Shown in pieces: positions 49,376-57,989 of a stretch of 64,000 bases of DNA. This DNA is from JAJDUF01 sp965214295. Lineage in GTDB: Bacteria > Chloroflexota > UBA11872 > UBA12225 > JAJDUF01. Each line of letters starts with the position of its first letter. The first letter of the stretch is position 1. The stretch is from the NCBI GenBank assembly GCA_965214295.1, contig OZ243944.1:2170001-2234000 (forward strand), in the 5' to 3' direction. A program made the translations under genes and the position numbers. The notes under the pieces are model-generated. The model saw nothing but the letters and a program-made list of their open reading frames with translations. It ran no database searches and was not told the DNA's origin.

Positions 49376-51373
49376 TCATTCCCCCCACACTCGCGCGATA
49401 GTAGCCTCTATCTTCTGCTCCGTATGTTCGATCAACTCCCGCGCTCCATCTATCACTCGCTGGTAGCTCTCGATCTCCGCCACGATCTCCTGCTGCACGG
49501 CTAGCGGGGGGAGGGGGATTCTTATGGATGCAACATCCGACTGATTGATACTTGGATATGCCCCTTTCTCCATCATGTCAACCATTTGACTGACAGCATG
49601 GTTAGAACACAGGGACGCTAGAACATATGTAGGTTCTGCCACACCATCACGAGACCGAAGAACGGCAAATCCTGTGGAAGCTATTGTACGGTCCCTAACC
49701 TGTTTGAGAAGAGTAAATGCTTTCAGATTAGGACGCACGGTTGAAAGCAGTACATCTCCGTTCTGAACGCCACGTCGGGCCCGGCTCGGAGCTTCAGTTG
49801 ATGTGATTTCGCTGTATCCCAAAAAGCGCCCGGTTCCATTCTCCACGGAAGAAATATCAACGTATAAGATTGTCTGGTCTGGATAGGCCAAGCTCGGATT
49901 GACAGTCTCCGGGTTGATTTCGCACACATCGCCAAGCGCCACCAGCGGCCAGTCGAGATGAATCGCATCGTTATTCCGATACCGCTCGCTGCTCAGGTTG
50001 TAATCATCATTCGCGGCAATCTGCTCCTTCTCGACGATGAGCGTGGTGCCCTGTTCGATGAGCTTATCTAGCGTGGATGCATAGGATGAATGGGATTCCT
50101 TTACTCGATGCTTTCCATCCCCATCCTGTGCATCCTGTCCATCCATGTTCATATATTCCTGCACCGCCTGCGCTACCTCCGGTAGGTCGTTCCGGTCAAT
50201 CGGGCGGCGTTGGGCGCCAAGGTCGTAGCCGTCGTTTTCGACCTTGAAGAAGGCGATGCGGTCGGTGCGCCTCGCCCTGGCGCGGTCGAGCAGCAGGATG
50301 GAGGTCTTGACACCGGAGTAGGGCTGGAACACGCCAGCCGGCAGCGAGACGACGGCGACCAGATAGTCGTCGACGAGCTTTTTGCGGAGCCGACGGTGGG
50401 CAGTCTGGCTCTGGAAGATGATGCCCTCGGGCACGATGATGCCGGCGCGGCCGGTGGGCGTGAGGTGCTCGGCCATGTAGTCGACGAACAGCACCTCGCT
50501 GCGCTTGGACTGGACCGAGAAGCGATTGTGGGGGCGGATGCCGCCTTTCGGCGACATGAAGGGTGGATTGGCCAGGATCACGTCGGCGTACTCGTGCCAG
50601 CGGTCGTCGCTGGTGAGGGTGTCGTACTCGTGGATGTGCGGGTCGGCAAAGCCGTGCAGATACATATTGACCAGCGACAGACGCACCATATCGGGCGAGA
50701 TGTCGTAGCCCTTGAAGTTGGCAGCCAACCGGTCCCGGTCGTCCGGCGTTAGCACACTCTGTCGTTCTGCGTCGGTGTTCGCCGCCTTGATGTGGTTGTA
50801 GGCGGAGATGAGGAAGCCGGCGGTGCCGCAGGCCGGATCGAGCACCACCTCGTCCTTCTGGGGGGCTACGATGGCGACGATGAAGTCGATGATATGGCGC
50901 GGGGTGCGGAACTGACCGGCGTCACCCTGCGCGCCCATGACCGACAGCAGATACTCGAAGGCATCGCCCAGCCGCTCGGAGTGGTCGTAGGTGAACTGGT
51001 CAATGACCTTGAGGAAGGCACGCAGGGTCTCCGGGTCGCGGTAGGGCAGATAGGCGTTGTCGAAGATGGTGCGGAAGAGCGGTGGGATGCCGGGGTTCTC
51101 CCGCATCCGGGTGATCGCCTCGGCGTAGCGGTTCAGGGTTTCATGCCCGCCCAGCCCGGCGCGCAGCAGCTTGGCCCAGCCGTATTGGGCGAACTCGCCG
51201 GCAAAGAACTTGCGCTCGCCGCCCAGCTCCTCGGCCTCGGCGTCCAAGTCGTCCATGAACTTGTAGATGAGCGCAATGGTGATCTGCTCGACCTGGCTCT
51301 TGGGGTCGGGCACCTTGCCGACGAGGATATCGCGGGCGGTGTCTATGCGGCGCTTGGTGTCGGTATCGAGCAT
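49376..51373 (-). CDS. hsdM: Type I restriction HsdM methyltransferase fused to a one-TRD HsdS
   Basis: A 665-residue fusion. Residues 1-400 are HsdM: helical N-terminal domain, then the N6-adenine methyltransferase with DPACGTAGFLISAY (AdoMet) and ILANPPF (catalytic NPPF). From about 440 the protein continues as an HsdS half: one target recognition domain (WPLVALGDVCEINPET...IPLPPLAVQQEIV) and one conserved coiled-coil helix at the end. Normal HsdS has two such halves, so recognition of a symmetric bipartite site by two fusion copies is likely. At the junction the residues NMDGQDAQDGDG (about 408-418) are encoded by a family E repeat (50121-50152). Start at ATG 51373. hsdR lies 117 bp upstream, separated by element D4. 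Confidence 0.9.
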   Translation of the reverse strand: MLDTDTKRRIDTARDILVGKVPDPKSQVEQITIALIYKFMDDLDAEAEELGGERKFFAGEFAQYGWAKLLRAGLGGHETLNRYAEAITRMRENPGIPPLFRTIFDNAYLPYRDPETLRAFLKVIDQFTYDHSERLGDAFEYLLSVMGAQGDAGQFRTPRHIIDFIVAIVAPQKDEVVLDPACGTAGFLISAYNHIKAANTDAERQSVLTPDDRDRLAANFKGYDISPDMVRLSLVNMYLHGFADPHIHEYDTLTSDDRWHEYADVILANPPFMSPKGGIRPHNRFSVQSKRSEVLFVDYMAEHLTPTGRAGIIVPEGIIFQSQTAHRRLRKKLVDDYLVAVVSLPAGVFQPYSGVKTSILLLDRARARRTDRIAFFKVENDGYDLGAQRRPIDRNDLPEVAQAVQEYMNMDGQDAQDGDGKHRVKESHSSYASTLDKLIEQGTTLIVEKEQIAANDDYNLSSERYRNNDAIHLDWPLVALGDVCEINPETVNPSLAYPDQTILYVDISSVENGTGRFLGYSEITSTEAPSRARRGVQNGDVLLSTVRPNLKAFTLLKQVRDRTIASTGFAVLRSRDGVAEPTYVLASLCSNHAVSQMVDMMEKGAYPSINQSDVASIRIPLPPLAVQQEIVAEIESYQRVIDGARELIEHTEQKIEATIARVWGE
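50121..50152. repeat. Family E repeat inside hsdM
   Basis: On the minus strand GGATGGACAGGATGCACAGG and flanks, read in frame as NMDGQDAQDGDG at the M-S junction. The intergenic copy is at 48188-48219. Confidence 0.8.
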
Positions 51374-51396
51374 GGGTGGCTCCTCAGGGTCCCCTT

Positions 51397-51488
51397 GTCA
51401 GCATCAGGATTTTCAAGATTGGAGGATTAGCAGGATGGAGGGGCATGTATCCTGATCATCCGTTCATCCTGTAAATCCTGATGCTGAC
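51397..51488. repeat. Family D element D4, between hsdM and hsdR
   Basis: Perfect 14-bp terminal inverted repeats GTCAGCATCAGGAT (51397-51410) and ATCCTGATGCTGAC (51475-51488) bound a 92-bp element with no coding capacity. It ends two bases before the hsdR stop. Confidence 0.85.
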
Positions 51489-51490
51489 AA

Positions 51491-54031
51491 TTAGGCAGTG
51501 AACTGATTCAGGGAGACGTAATCCTTGACGTACTCGGGGATGAGCGTCCGGTATGCTTGGGGCACTGCGCGGTAGTCACTGATTGAGAAGGCCGGGTTGG
51601 TGGCCAGGTCGGTAAACTGCCGGTTCTCAATGATGTGGCGGATCAGATCGCTGGTGACGTAAGCCTTGAAATATGTCTTGATGGCAGGGATGGCTTGGGG
51701 CTGCTTCGGCTGATGATCGGCGATGAACTTGTCGAACTCTTCTTCCAGTAGCTCGTCCTTGGACTTGAAGGACGGTATGAGGTCGAAGACCTTCTCCAAT
51801 ATCTCGCGCAGGGTCAGGCGGCGATCCACGGCCGCGGCTTGCCGCAGCTTGTCCAGGTTGTAGTACTCCTCGGGCTTGTCGAAGACCTCGCGGTTCACAT
51901 GATCGATGACGCGATCCCACTGTCCGGCTTCAACGGCCTGCTTGATGATCTCGTCCTCGCGTACAGTGTCCGCAAACCGGTCGAAGAGCAGCCGGTCAAT
52001 CTTCATCCCTTCAGGCCCGATAGGATTCTCGCTGATAGTCTTCAGCACGTCCCGGCCCAGATGCTCATAGCCGTAGAGCAATGTCGGGGCTAGCGCCTCT
52101 CCCTCATCGTCACCATCAACCTTGCGCGGCCGGACAGGTGGTAGCTCCAGTTTTTCGTCGTAGTCGAACTCCTCCTCGAAGTATTCGCAGTTGCCGAAGA
52201 AGTCGAAGAGCTTGAACGCCGTCTTCTCCGGCTGCGCCACCTGACCCTTGAGCGCCTCGTCGAAGAGCAGTTCGAGGAAGTTGTGCTTGCGGGTACCGCG
52301 TCCCTTGATCTGTACGAACTCGGTCGGTGAGAAGATGGGCCGGAACAGTCCCAGGTTCAAGATGTCGGTACAGTCGTATCCCGTGGTCATCATGCCTACC
52401 GTCACGCAGACGCGGGCCTTGCCGGTCCTGTACGCGGGTAGCACGTTGCCTGATCCCAGCAGGGTATTGTTGGCGAAGTTGATGGTGAACTGTTGAGTAT
52501 CCGGCACCTGCGAAGTGACCTGCACGGCGAAGTCCGATTGGTACTGGCCCGGAAACATGATGTCGGCTATCTCATTGAGTGTCTGCGTTAGCCGGGCCGC
52601 GTGGCGCTGGCTCACGGTGAAGACGATGGACTTGCCAATCTCGCCGCTCACCGGGTCGCGCAGCGCGTGCTCGAGGAAGGTCTTGCAGAAGAGCCGATTG
52701 GTGGCCTCGGAGAAGAAGCGCGTCTCGAACTGGCGCTGTTTGAACGTCTCCTCCTGCTCTTCCCCGGTATCGTCGGTGAACGAGACGGTGAAGCCATCAT
52801 CGGCAAGCAGCTGGGTGGTTACGTTGGTACGGGCATCCACCACCGTAGGATTGATCAGGTAGCTGTCCTTCACGCCGTCGAGCAGTGAGTAGCGGAACGT
52901 AGGGTGTCCGCTCTCGCAGCCGAAGGTGCGGTAGGTGTCGAGGAGTAGCCGGCGCTCGACTTCCCGCGGATCGTGTACCAGGCGGCCCGTTCGGCGAGAG
53001 CCTTTCAGGTAGTCGCGGGGCGTCGCGGTGAGACCGAGCTTATAGCCGACGAAATAGTCGAACACCGAACGGGCATTGCCGCTAATCGAGCGATGTGCCT
53101 CATCGGAGATCACGAGGTCAAAGTCCGTGGGCGAGAAGAGCAGCTGGTACTTGTTGTTGAACAGCAGAGCTTGGACCGTGGTGACGACGATCTCGGCGCT
53201 GCGCCAGTCGTCGCGGCGCTCCTTGTAGACCACCGTGCGGAAGTCGGCGGCGAGCAGGGTAGCGAAAACCTTCCTGGCCTGCTCCTCCAGCTCCAGGCGA
53301 TCCACTAGGAAGAGGATACGAGTAGCATTGCCAGAGCGCAGGAACAACTTGATGATCGCGGCAGCGGTGAGCGTCTTGCCCGTGCCGGTGGCCATCTCGA
53401 ATAGAAAACGGTCGCTGCCGCCCTGCACCGCCCGCTGGAGCGCGTGAATGGCCTGCAACTGGTAGGCGCGCAGAAAGCGCAGGTGGTGGTCTCGAATGAA
53501 ACGAGGTCGCTCGGATTCATTCTTCCAGGCCGCTTCAGATGCATAGTAGGGCCGCTGGGTGAGCACGATGTAATCGTCGTGGACCGGCTCCCTAATCAGG
53601 CGCTGCGGGTCGGGTTTGACCTTGTTGTAGCCAACGACCGAATCCGGCGTTGGAAAGGAGGTGATGATGTACGGACTACCCCGCTCCAAGTCCCAGAAGT
53701 AGTGCAGGTTGCCGTTGGAGAGGATGACGAACCGACAATCCTGCGAGCGGGCGTATCGCCGCGCCTGCTCTTTGCCGACCAGCGGATTCTTGTCCGACGA
53801 CTTGGCCTCCAGCACAACCAGCGGGAATCCCCTGGCGTCCAGTAGCAGAAAGTCAATGCACCCACGCTCGGTCCGCTCGAAATCGTCGCCCAGGGCGTCG
53901 AGGTCGGAATGCTTGATGGAGACACCCTGCTCCAGCCGAATGTTGGCCGGGTGATCGCCTTCAGGAAAGAACCGCCAGCCGGCCTTTTCGAGCAGCTTGT
54001 TGATCCGTATGCGAGCCGTCGCTTCGTTCAT
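51491..54031 (-). CDS. hsdR: Type I restriction endonuclease R subunit
   Basis: An 846-residue motor-nuclease. The N-terminal nuclease domain has IDFLLLDARGFPLVVLEAK (Asp...E-x-K; about 60-78). The SF2 translocase has Walker A MATGTGKTLTA, DEAH box VISDEAHRSI, TATPRDYL (motif III) and a second RecA domain with MMTTGYDCTDI and QIKGRGTRK (motifs V and VI). The C-terminal helical part (after about 640) would bind the methyltransferase complex. The ATG at 54031 gives the canonical start. Partner is the HsdM-HsdS fusion downstream. No separate hsdS gene exists, which makes this a two-gene type I-like system. Confidence 0.93.
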   Translation of the reverse strand: MNEATARIRINKLLEKAGWRFFPEGDHPANIRLEQGVSIKHSDLDALGDDFERTERGCIDFLLLDARGFPLVVLEAKSSDKNPLVGKEQARRYARSQDCRFVILSNGNLHYFWDLERGSPYIITSFPTPDSVVGYNKVKPDPQRLIREPVHDDYIVLTQRPYYASEAAWKNESERPRFIRDHHLRFLRAYQLQAIHALQRAVQGGSDRFLFEMATGTGKTLTAAAIIKLFLRSGNATRILFLVDRLELEEQARKVFATLLAADFRTVVYKERRDDWRSAEIVVTTVQALLFNNKYQLLFSPTDFDLVISDEAHRSISGNARSVFDYFVGYKLGLTATPRDYLKGSRRTGRLVHDPREVERRLLLDTYRTFGCESGHPTFRYSLLDGVKDSYLINPTVVDARTNVTTQLLADDGFTVSFTDDTGEEQEETFKQRQFETRFFSEATNRLFCKTFLEHALRDPVSGEIGKSIVFTVSQRHAARLTQTLNEIADIMFPGQYQSDFAVQVTSQVPDTQQFTINFANNTLLGSGNVLPAYRTGKARVCVTVGMMTTGYDCTDILNLGLFRPIFSPTEFVQIKGRGTRKHNFLELLFDEALKGQVAQPEKTAFKLFDFFGNCEYFEEEFDYDEKLELPPVRPRKVDGDDEGEALAPTLLYGYEHLGRDVLKTISENPIGPEGMKIDRLLFDRFADTVREDEIIKQAVEAGQWDRVIDHVNREVFDKPEEYYNLDKLRQAAAVDRRLTLREILEKVFDLIPSFKSKDELLEEEFDKFIADHQPKQPQAIPAIKTYFKAYVTSDLIRHIIENRQFTDLATNPAFSISDYRAVPQAYRTLIPEYVKDYVSLNQFTA

Positions 54032-54147
54032 GTGCTCTGCACGTCATCAACTTTCCCAAACCATGCTCACCGGACGCGGCGCTGCATCGGGAATCGCGGC
54101 CCCTCCCTCCACATCATCCCGTGTACCCATGTAGATACCCACCCTGG

Positions 54148-54465
54148 TCAGGGGGCGTAGGGTGTGCGGGTCATCACGATGCTGGTGATGTGGGCAACCA
54201 GCTCGCCGTCAACTTCGCTTGCGGCCTTGACCGCAATCCACTGCGGGTCGGTCCGGAAGGACTCCCAGGCGGCATCCATCGCGGCCTGGTCGGCAAACTC
54301 GCAGATGTAGATCAGCTGGCCGTCGGCGCCGTCGGCGTGCTCCCAGAAGCCGATCACCTTGATGCCGTGGCGGGCGAACAGCCCCATGGTGTGGTCGTTG
54401 AACCGGCGGTTGATGTCGGCCAGCTTCTCCGGCGCGGCGTCGTAGATGCGGAGCTCGTAGATCAT
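54148..54465 (-). CDS. NIPSNAP family protein
   Basis: A 105-residue dimeric alpha/beta-barrel-type protein. It starts MIYELRIYDAAPEKLADINRR and has GIKVIGFWEHADG and DAAWESFRTDPQW, the pattern of NIPSNAP domains. Molecular role unknown in bacteria. The ATG at 54465 has GGAGGAA upstream. It is on the opposite strand to the threonine aldolase gene and the two are divergent. Confidence 0.9.
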   Translation of the reverse strand: MIYELRIYDAAPEKLADINRRFNDHTMGLFARHGIKVIGFWEHADGADGQLIYICEFADQAAMDAAWESFRTDPQWIAVKAASEVDGELVAHITSIVMTRTPYAP

Positions 54466-54659
54466 CGTGCCTGTTCCTCCAGCTTGTGACTCGTGGGGCG
54501 GCGTGTGGGTCTGCACGGCATCGTACCATGCAGCGCGGCATCATGGCGGCCCCCCGGCGACCGATAGGGTAGAATGGCGCCCATACGGCAGCAGACCTCA
54601 CCGCCCGGCTTCCTGACCACAAGCGGCGAGGGGGAGGCGCCGGAAGGAGCGGAGTGCCG

Positions 54660-55721
54660 ATGCCAGAGCGAGTAGTGGACCTGCGGAGCGATACCGTCAC
54701 TCAGCCGTCGCCGGCCATGCGCGAGGCGATGTATCGCGCCGAGCTGGGCGACGATATGTATGGCGAGGACCCCACGGTCAACCGGCTGGAGGAGCTGACC
54801 GCCGAGCTATTGGGCAAGGAGGCGGCCGTCTTGCTGCTCAGCGGCACGATGGGCAACCTGATCGGCGTGCTGGCTCAAACTCAGCGCGGGGATGAGGTGA
54901 TCCTCGGTGAGGCGGCGCATATCGGCCTCGCCGAGTCGGCCGGGAGCGCCGTCATCGGTGGTGTGCAGCTCTGCCCGCTCCCAACGCACCGCGGCCGGTT
55001 TGACCTAGCCGATATTGCGGCGGCGATCCGTCCGCTCGGCGACGTTCACCAGCCGCCGAGCACGCTGCTCTGCTTGGAAAACACGCACAATCGCGATGGC
55101 GGCGCGCCCGTGACGGCGGGGGACACACGGGCGATGGCTCAGGTCGCCCACGAGCACGGACTACGGGTGCATCTGGACGGGGCACGGCTGTTCAACGCGG
55201 CAGTGGCGCTCGATGTACCGGCTGCCGATCTCGTGCGCGACGTGGACTCGGTGACGTTCTGCCTGTCCAAGGGGCTGTCGTGCCCGATGGGATCGCTGTT
55301 GGCCGGTGACGCTGCCTACATCGCGCGCGCTCGGCGGTATCGCAAGATGGTCGGCGGCGCACTACGGCAGAGCGGCGTGATCGCTGCCGCCGGCATTGTC
55401 GCGCTGGAGCAGATGATTGATCGCCTCGCCGAAGACCATGAGCACGCGCGGCGGCTGGCCGACGGCCTCGCCACCATCCCCGGCCTCTCGATTGACCCGG
55501 ACGAGGTGGAGTCCAACCTGGTCTTTGCGGACGTTGACCCCGATCTGATGAGCGGTTGGGAGATCATGGAGCGGGCGGCGGCCGAGGGCGTGAAGCTCGG
55601 TGGCAAGGGCGACCGCATCCGGCTGGTCCCGCACTATGGCATCACGGCCGACGACATTGACTACGCCGTGGCTGCCATCGAGCGCGTCATGGCCGCTGCC
55701 CGCGTGCCGGCGGTGGTGTGA
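54660..55721 (+). CDS. ltaE: Low-specificity L-threonine aldolase
   Basis: A 353-residue PLP enzyme splitting L-threonine or allo-threonine into glycine and acetaldehyde. Family marks: VVDLRSDTVTQPSPAMREAM, GDDMYGEDPTVNRLE, HLDGARLFNAAVAL and the Schiff-base Lys in FCLSKGLSCPMGS. The ATG at 54660 follows AAGGAG; a GTG two codons earlier is also possible. Its product glycine could feed the glycine cleavage system encoded 9 kb upstream. The DUF971 gene follows closely and is probably in the same operon. Confidence 0.95.
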   Translation: MPERVVDLRSDTVTQPSPAMREAMYRAELGDDMYGEDPTVNRLEELTAELLGKEAAVLLLSGTMGNLIGVLAQTQRGDEVILGEAAHIGLAESAGSAVIGGVQLCPLPTHRGRFDLADIAAAIRPLGDVHQPPSTLLCLENTHNRDGGAPVTAGDTRAMAQVAHEHGLRVHLDGARLFNAAVALDVPAADLVRDVDSVTFCLSKGLSCPMGSLLAGDAAYIARARRYRKMVGGALRQSGVIAAAGIVALEQMIDRLAEDHEHARRLADGLATIPGLSIDPDEVESNLVFADVDPDLMSGWEIMERAAAEGVKLGGKGDRIRLVPHYGITADDIDYAVAAIERVMAAARVPAVV

Positions 55722-55741
55722 TGCCCGGTCAGGAGGCGCCG

Positions 55742-56077
55742 ATGACCGCCAGCGACGACATCGATCCGGTTGATATTCGCTACGACAACGGCAACCAACG
55801 ACTGGAAATCACCTGGTCCGACGACCGGGAGACGGTCTACGGCTACGAGTTTCTGCGCTGGAATTGCCGCTGTGCCGCCTGCATCGGCGAGGGGGGCTAC
55901 AAGGGGATGCTGGCCGAGCTGACGGAGCTACGCCCGGAGCAGTTCCGGGCGATCACGGCCATGGAACTGGTCGGCGCCTACGGCATCCGCCCCACCTGGT
56001 CGGACGGGCACAACACCGGCATCTATATGTTCGACCGCCTGCGGACCCTCAACGATCCCGACCGTCCCTCGCGCTAA
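55742..56077 (+). CDS. DUF971 protein
   Basis: A 111-residue protein of the DUF971 family (the N-terminal domain also found in gamma-butyrobetaine hydroxylases). The pattern LEITWSDDRETVYGYEFLRWNCRCAACIGE is cited here by its marks: ITWSDD, the double-Cys box CRCAAC and YGIRPTWSDGHNTGIY. The cysteines may bind iron or zinc; members have been linked to iron-sulfur cluster handling, which is family knowledge only. AGGAGG precedes the ATG at 55742. Longer starts at 55718 and 55721 overlap the aldolase stop. Confidence 0.9.
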   Translation: MTASDDIDPVDIRYDNGNQRLEITWSDDRETVYGYEFLRWNCRCAACIGEGGYKGMLAELTELRPEQFRAITAMELVGAYGIRPTWSDGHNTGIYMFDRLRTLNDPDRPSR

Positions 56078-56110
56078 CCCTAGCGCCAGTGGACACGCGC
56101 GGACTACTGT

Positions 56111-56581
56111 CTATGGCGTGAAGGAGCGCAAGTCAAGTAGATGCGGCGCAAGGTCGGAGCCGGCACGCAGGAGCCGCCGATCTCCGGTAATCAGGCGTGT
56201 GTCCGCGATCACGGCCAGCGAGACGTAGAGCGCATCGAACAGGGATACGCCCCAGCGCAGACTCTCGCGGAGCGCCGGCCGCAAGAGCCGGCGATTTTCC
56301 ACCAGATGCAGGACCTGAGTAAGCTCAAGCCATGCCTCCAACGTACTGGTAACTTCAGAGGAGGATATACGTCCAAGCAGTGCAGCTTTACGGATCCCGG
56401 CGGTAACCTCGACATCAATCTGTCGCGGTGCGCTGAGGCGCAACTCCCTTGCCTGAGCCCTGGCAAGAATGTAATCGGCAGGGGCAATATCGTCCTCGTC
56501 CCGCAGGAGCCACTTGGCTGTCACCGAAGCATCAACTATCAGGGCGGACGGCTCATTTATCGCCGATTCAGCTTGCGCCAT
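56111..56581 (-). CDS. VapC-like PIN-domain toxin
   Basis: A 156-residue PIN ribonuclease. The acidic residues are in ALIVDASVTAKW (first Asp), DVEVTAGI (Glu), SLFDALYVSLA (Asp) and LITGDRRLL (last Asp), so all four positions of the active site are present. It likely cleaves RNA when freed from its antitoxin. The ATG at 56581 overlaps the end of the antitoxin gene by 14 bases. In contrast to the PIN relic at 13245 this module appears intact. Confidence 0.88.
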   Translation of the reverse strand: MAQAESAINEPSALIVDASVTAKWLLRDEDDIAPADYILARAQARELRLSAPRQIDVEVTAGIRKAALLGRISSSEVTSTLEAWLELTQVLHLVENRRLLRPALRESLRWGVSLFDALYVSLAVIADTRLITGDRRLLRAGSDLAPHLLDLRSFTP

Positions 56582-56834
56582 CCCGCATCTGGCGAATAAT
56601 GGATTCAGTGGTCTCCGGGGCGAGACTCTTCATGCGAGCACGGAGCTCTTTTGCGCGGCGAATGGCCGCATCGATCCGCGCCTGCTTCTCGGCGCTGAAG
56701 GGCTTGCTGGCCTCCTCCAGCAGTTCGACGAGCCAGCGGGGCTTCGGGCCTTGCGGCTGCCGCTGGCGCTGTTCCTCGCGTAGAAACTCGATAATATCGC
56801 GCGGCTTGGCAGCGTCCGGTTTCTGTGTATCCAT
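56568..56834 (-). CDS. Antitoxin of the VapC-like PIN toxin
   Basis: An 88-residue, highly charged, mostly helical protein rich in Arg, Lys, Glu and Gln (EFLREEQRQRQPQGPKPRWL; RIDAAIRRAKELRARMKSL). No ribbon-helix-helix or AbrB pattern is obvious, so its family was not recognised; the role follows from its position before and overlap with the PIN toxin gene. GGAGAGAGG lies upstream of the ATG at 56834. Confidence 0.7.
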   Translation of the reverse strand: MDTQKPDAAKPRDIIEFLREEQRQRQPQGPKPRWLVELLEEASKPFSAEKQARIDAAIRRAKELRARMKSLAPETTESIIRQMRDGAS

Positions 56835-56877
56835 GACTACCTCTCTCCTGTCAGTGTACCACTGCCGGCCCGGACCT

Positions 56878-56990
56878 ACCCCCCGGCCCCCTCCCTAAAG
56901 GGAAGAGGCTACCGAGCGCCGCATAGACTCCTTTCCCCTTTAGAGGGGCCGGGGGATAGGTGGATTGCGGCTTGCGCCGCAATGACGGAC
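56878..56990. repeat. Family B and family A elements
   Basis: A long imperfect inverted repeat (CCCCCGGCCCCCTCCCTAAA to TTTAGAGGGGCCGGGGGATA, 56880-56957) is followed by a family A palindrome GGATTGCGGC-TTGC-GCCGCAATGACGG (56962-56988). They lie upstream of the VapBC promoter region and downstream of the radical SAM gene. Confidence 0.75.
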
Positions 56991-57030
56991 GGCGTGTGAT
57001 CAGGCTACTGACCATGTGTGCAAACAGGGA

Positions 57031-57954
57031 CTAGAACGGCGGTGCAAAGCCGGCCTTGCCCTCGCCTAACGGGGGTAGGTTATTGTCCGATAGCTTGTTG
57101 TTGAGTACCTTAAAGAACGCTCGGTAGCGTTTCAGGTACGCACCGACGAAATCGCCCCGTCCGCAGCCCAGCTTTTCGGCCATCAGGTCAAACGCCTGGC
57201 CCCGTGTCTGGGCCACGAACTTGCCCCGGTTGAAGTGGAAGGATTGCGCGATAAACCTGCGGACGCCGGTGCCGATCAGGTCGTCGGCAAAAGCGTCGTT
57301 ATCGTTGACCAGCAACAGTGGCGTCATCGTGATGCAGGTATCAATTCCGGCTGCTTGCACGGCGCGAATCGCCGCTAGTCGCCGGTGGTTGGCCGGGCAG
57401 AACGGCTCGAACGTCCGCCGGATGTCCTCGTCGTCGGTCGTCACCGTCATATTGACCTGCACCCGCCCACCCTGGTCCGCAATGCGCCGGAACAGGTCGC
57501 AATCCCGCTCTACCAGCGGGCTGCGCGTCTGCACGACCAGTTTCGGCTGCCACCGCTCCGCCATGACTTGCAACAGGCCGTGGGTAAGCTCCAACTGCCG
57601 CTCGATAGGCTGGTAGGGGTCGGTGACGCTGCTCATATAGATAAGCTCGCCGTCCAAGGAGCGTCGGCGCCTTTTGAGCAGCGCAATGGCGTTCGCTTTG
57701 ACGTTGACCCAATAGCCCCAGTTGTCCCGCTTTGCGGCATCGCGGCTGAAAAAGGCAGCATAGCAGTAGGTACAACCGAAGGAGCAGCCGCTGTAGGGGT
57801 TCAGCGTGAAGTCGTAGGCCTCCATGAAGCCCGTGGCCTTGGTCAGTAGCTGGCCGGTCTTGATGTAGGCAACGTCAGCCTGACCAACGCGGTCAGGGCC
57901 GGCCACAATCGGCGGCTCCATCCCGGCAAGCGGCAACTGGCCGGACGCTGACAT
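57031..57954 (-). CDS. SPL-family radical SAM protein (Rv2578c-like)
   Basis: A 307-residue radical SAM protein related to spore photoproduct lyase. The cluster motif is SGCSFGCTYCYA (CxxxCxxC; about 55-63), preceded by FTLNPYSG. VTDPYQPIE and VQTRSPLVERD follow as in this family. True photoproduct repair is unlikely to be its only possible role, since many non-sporulating bacteria have homologs of unknown activity. AAGGAGGT precedes the ATG at 57954. The C-terminal 15 residues (PPLGEGKAGFAPPF) resemble translated repeat DNA. Confidence 0.87.
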   Translation of the reverse strand: MSASGQLPLAGMEPPIVAGPDRVGQADVAYIKTGQLLTKATGFMEAYDFTLNPYSGCSFGCTYCYAAFFSRDAAKRDNWGYWVNVKANAIALLKRRRRSLDGELIYMSSVTDPYQPIERQLELTHGLLQVMAERWQPKLVVQTRSPLVERDCDLFRRIADQGGRVQVNMTVTTDDEDIRRTFEPFCPANHRRLAAIRAVQAAGIDTCITMTPLLLVNDNDAFADDLIGTGVRRFIAQSFHFNRGKFVAQTRGQAFDLMAEKLGCGRGDFVGAYLKRYRAFFKVLNNKLSDNNLPPLGEGKAGFAPPF

Positions 57955-57989
57955 CGCGGAACCTCCTTCAGAACCGCCGCCGTTGGAAC

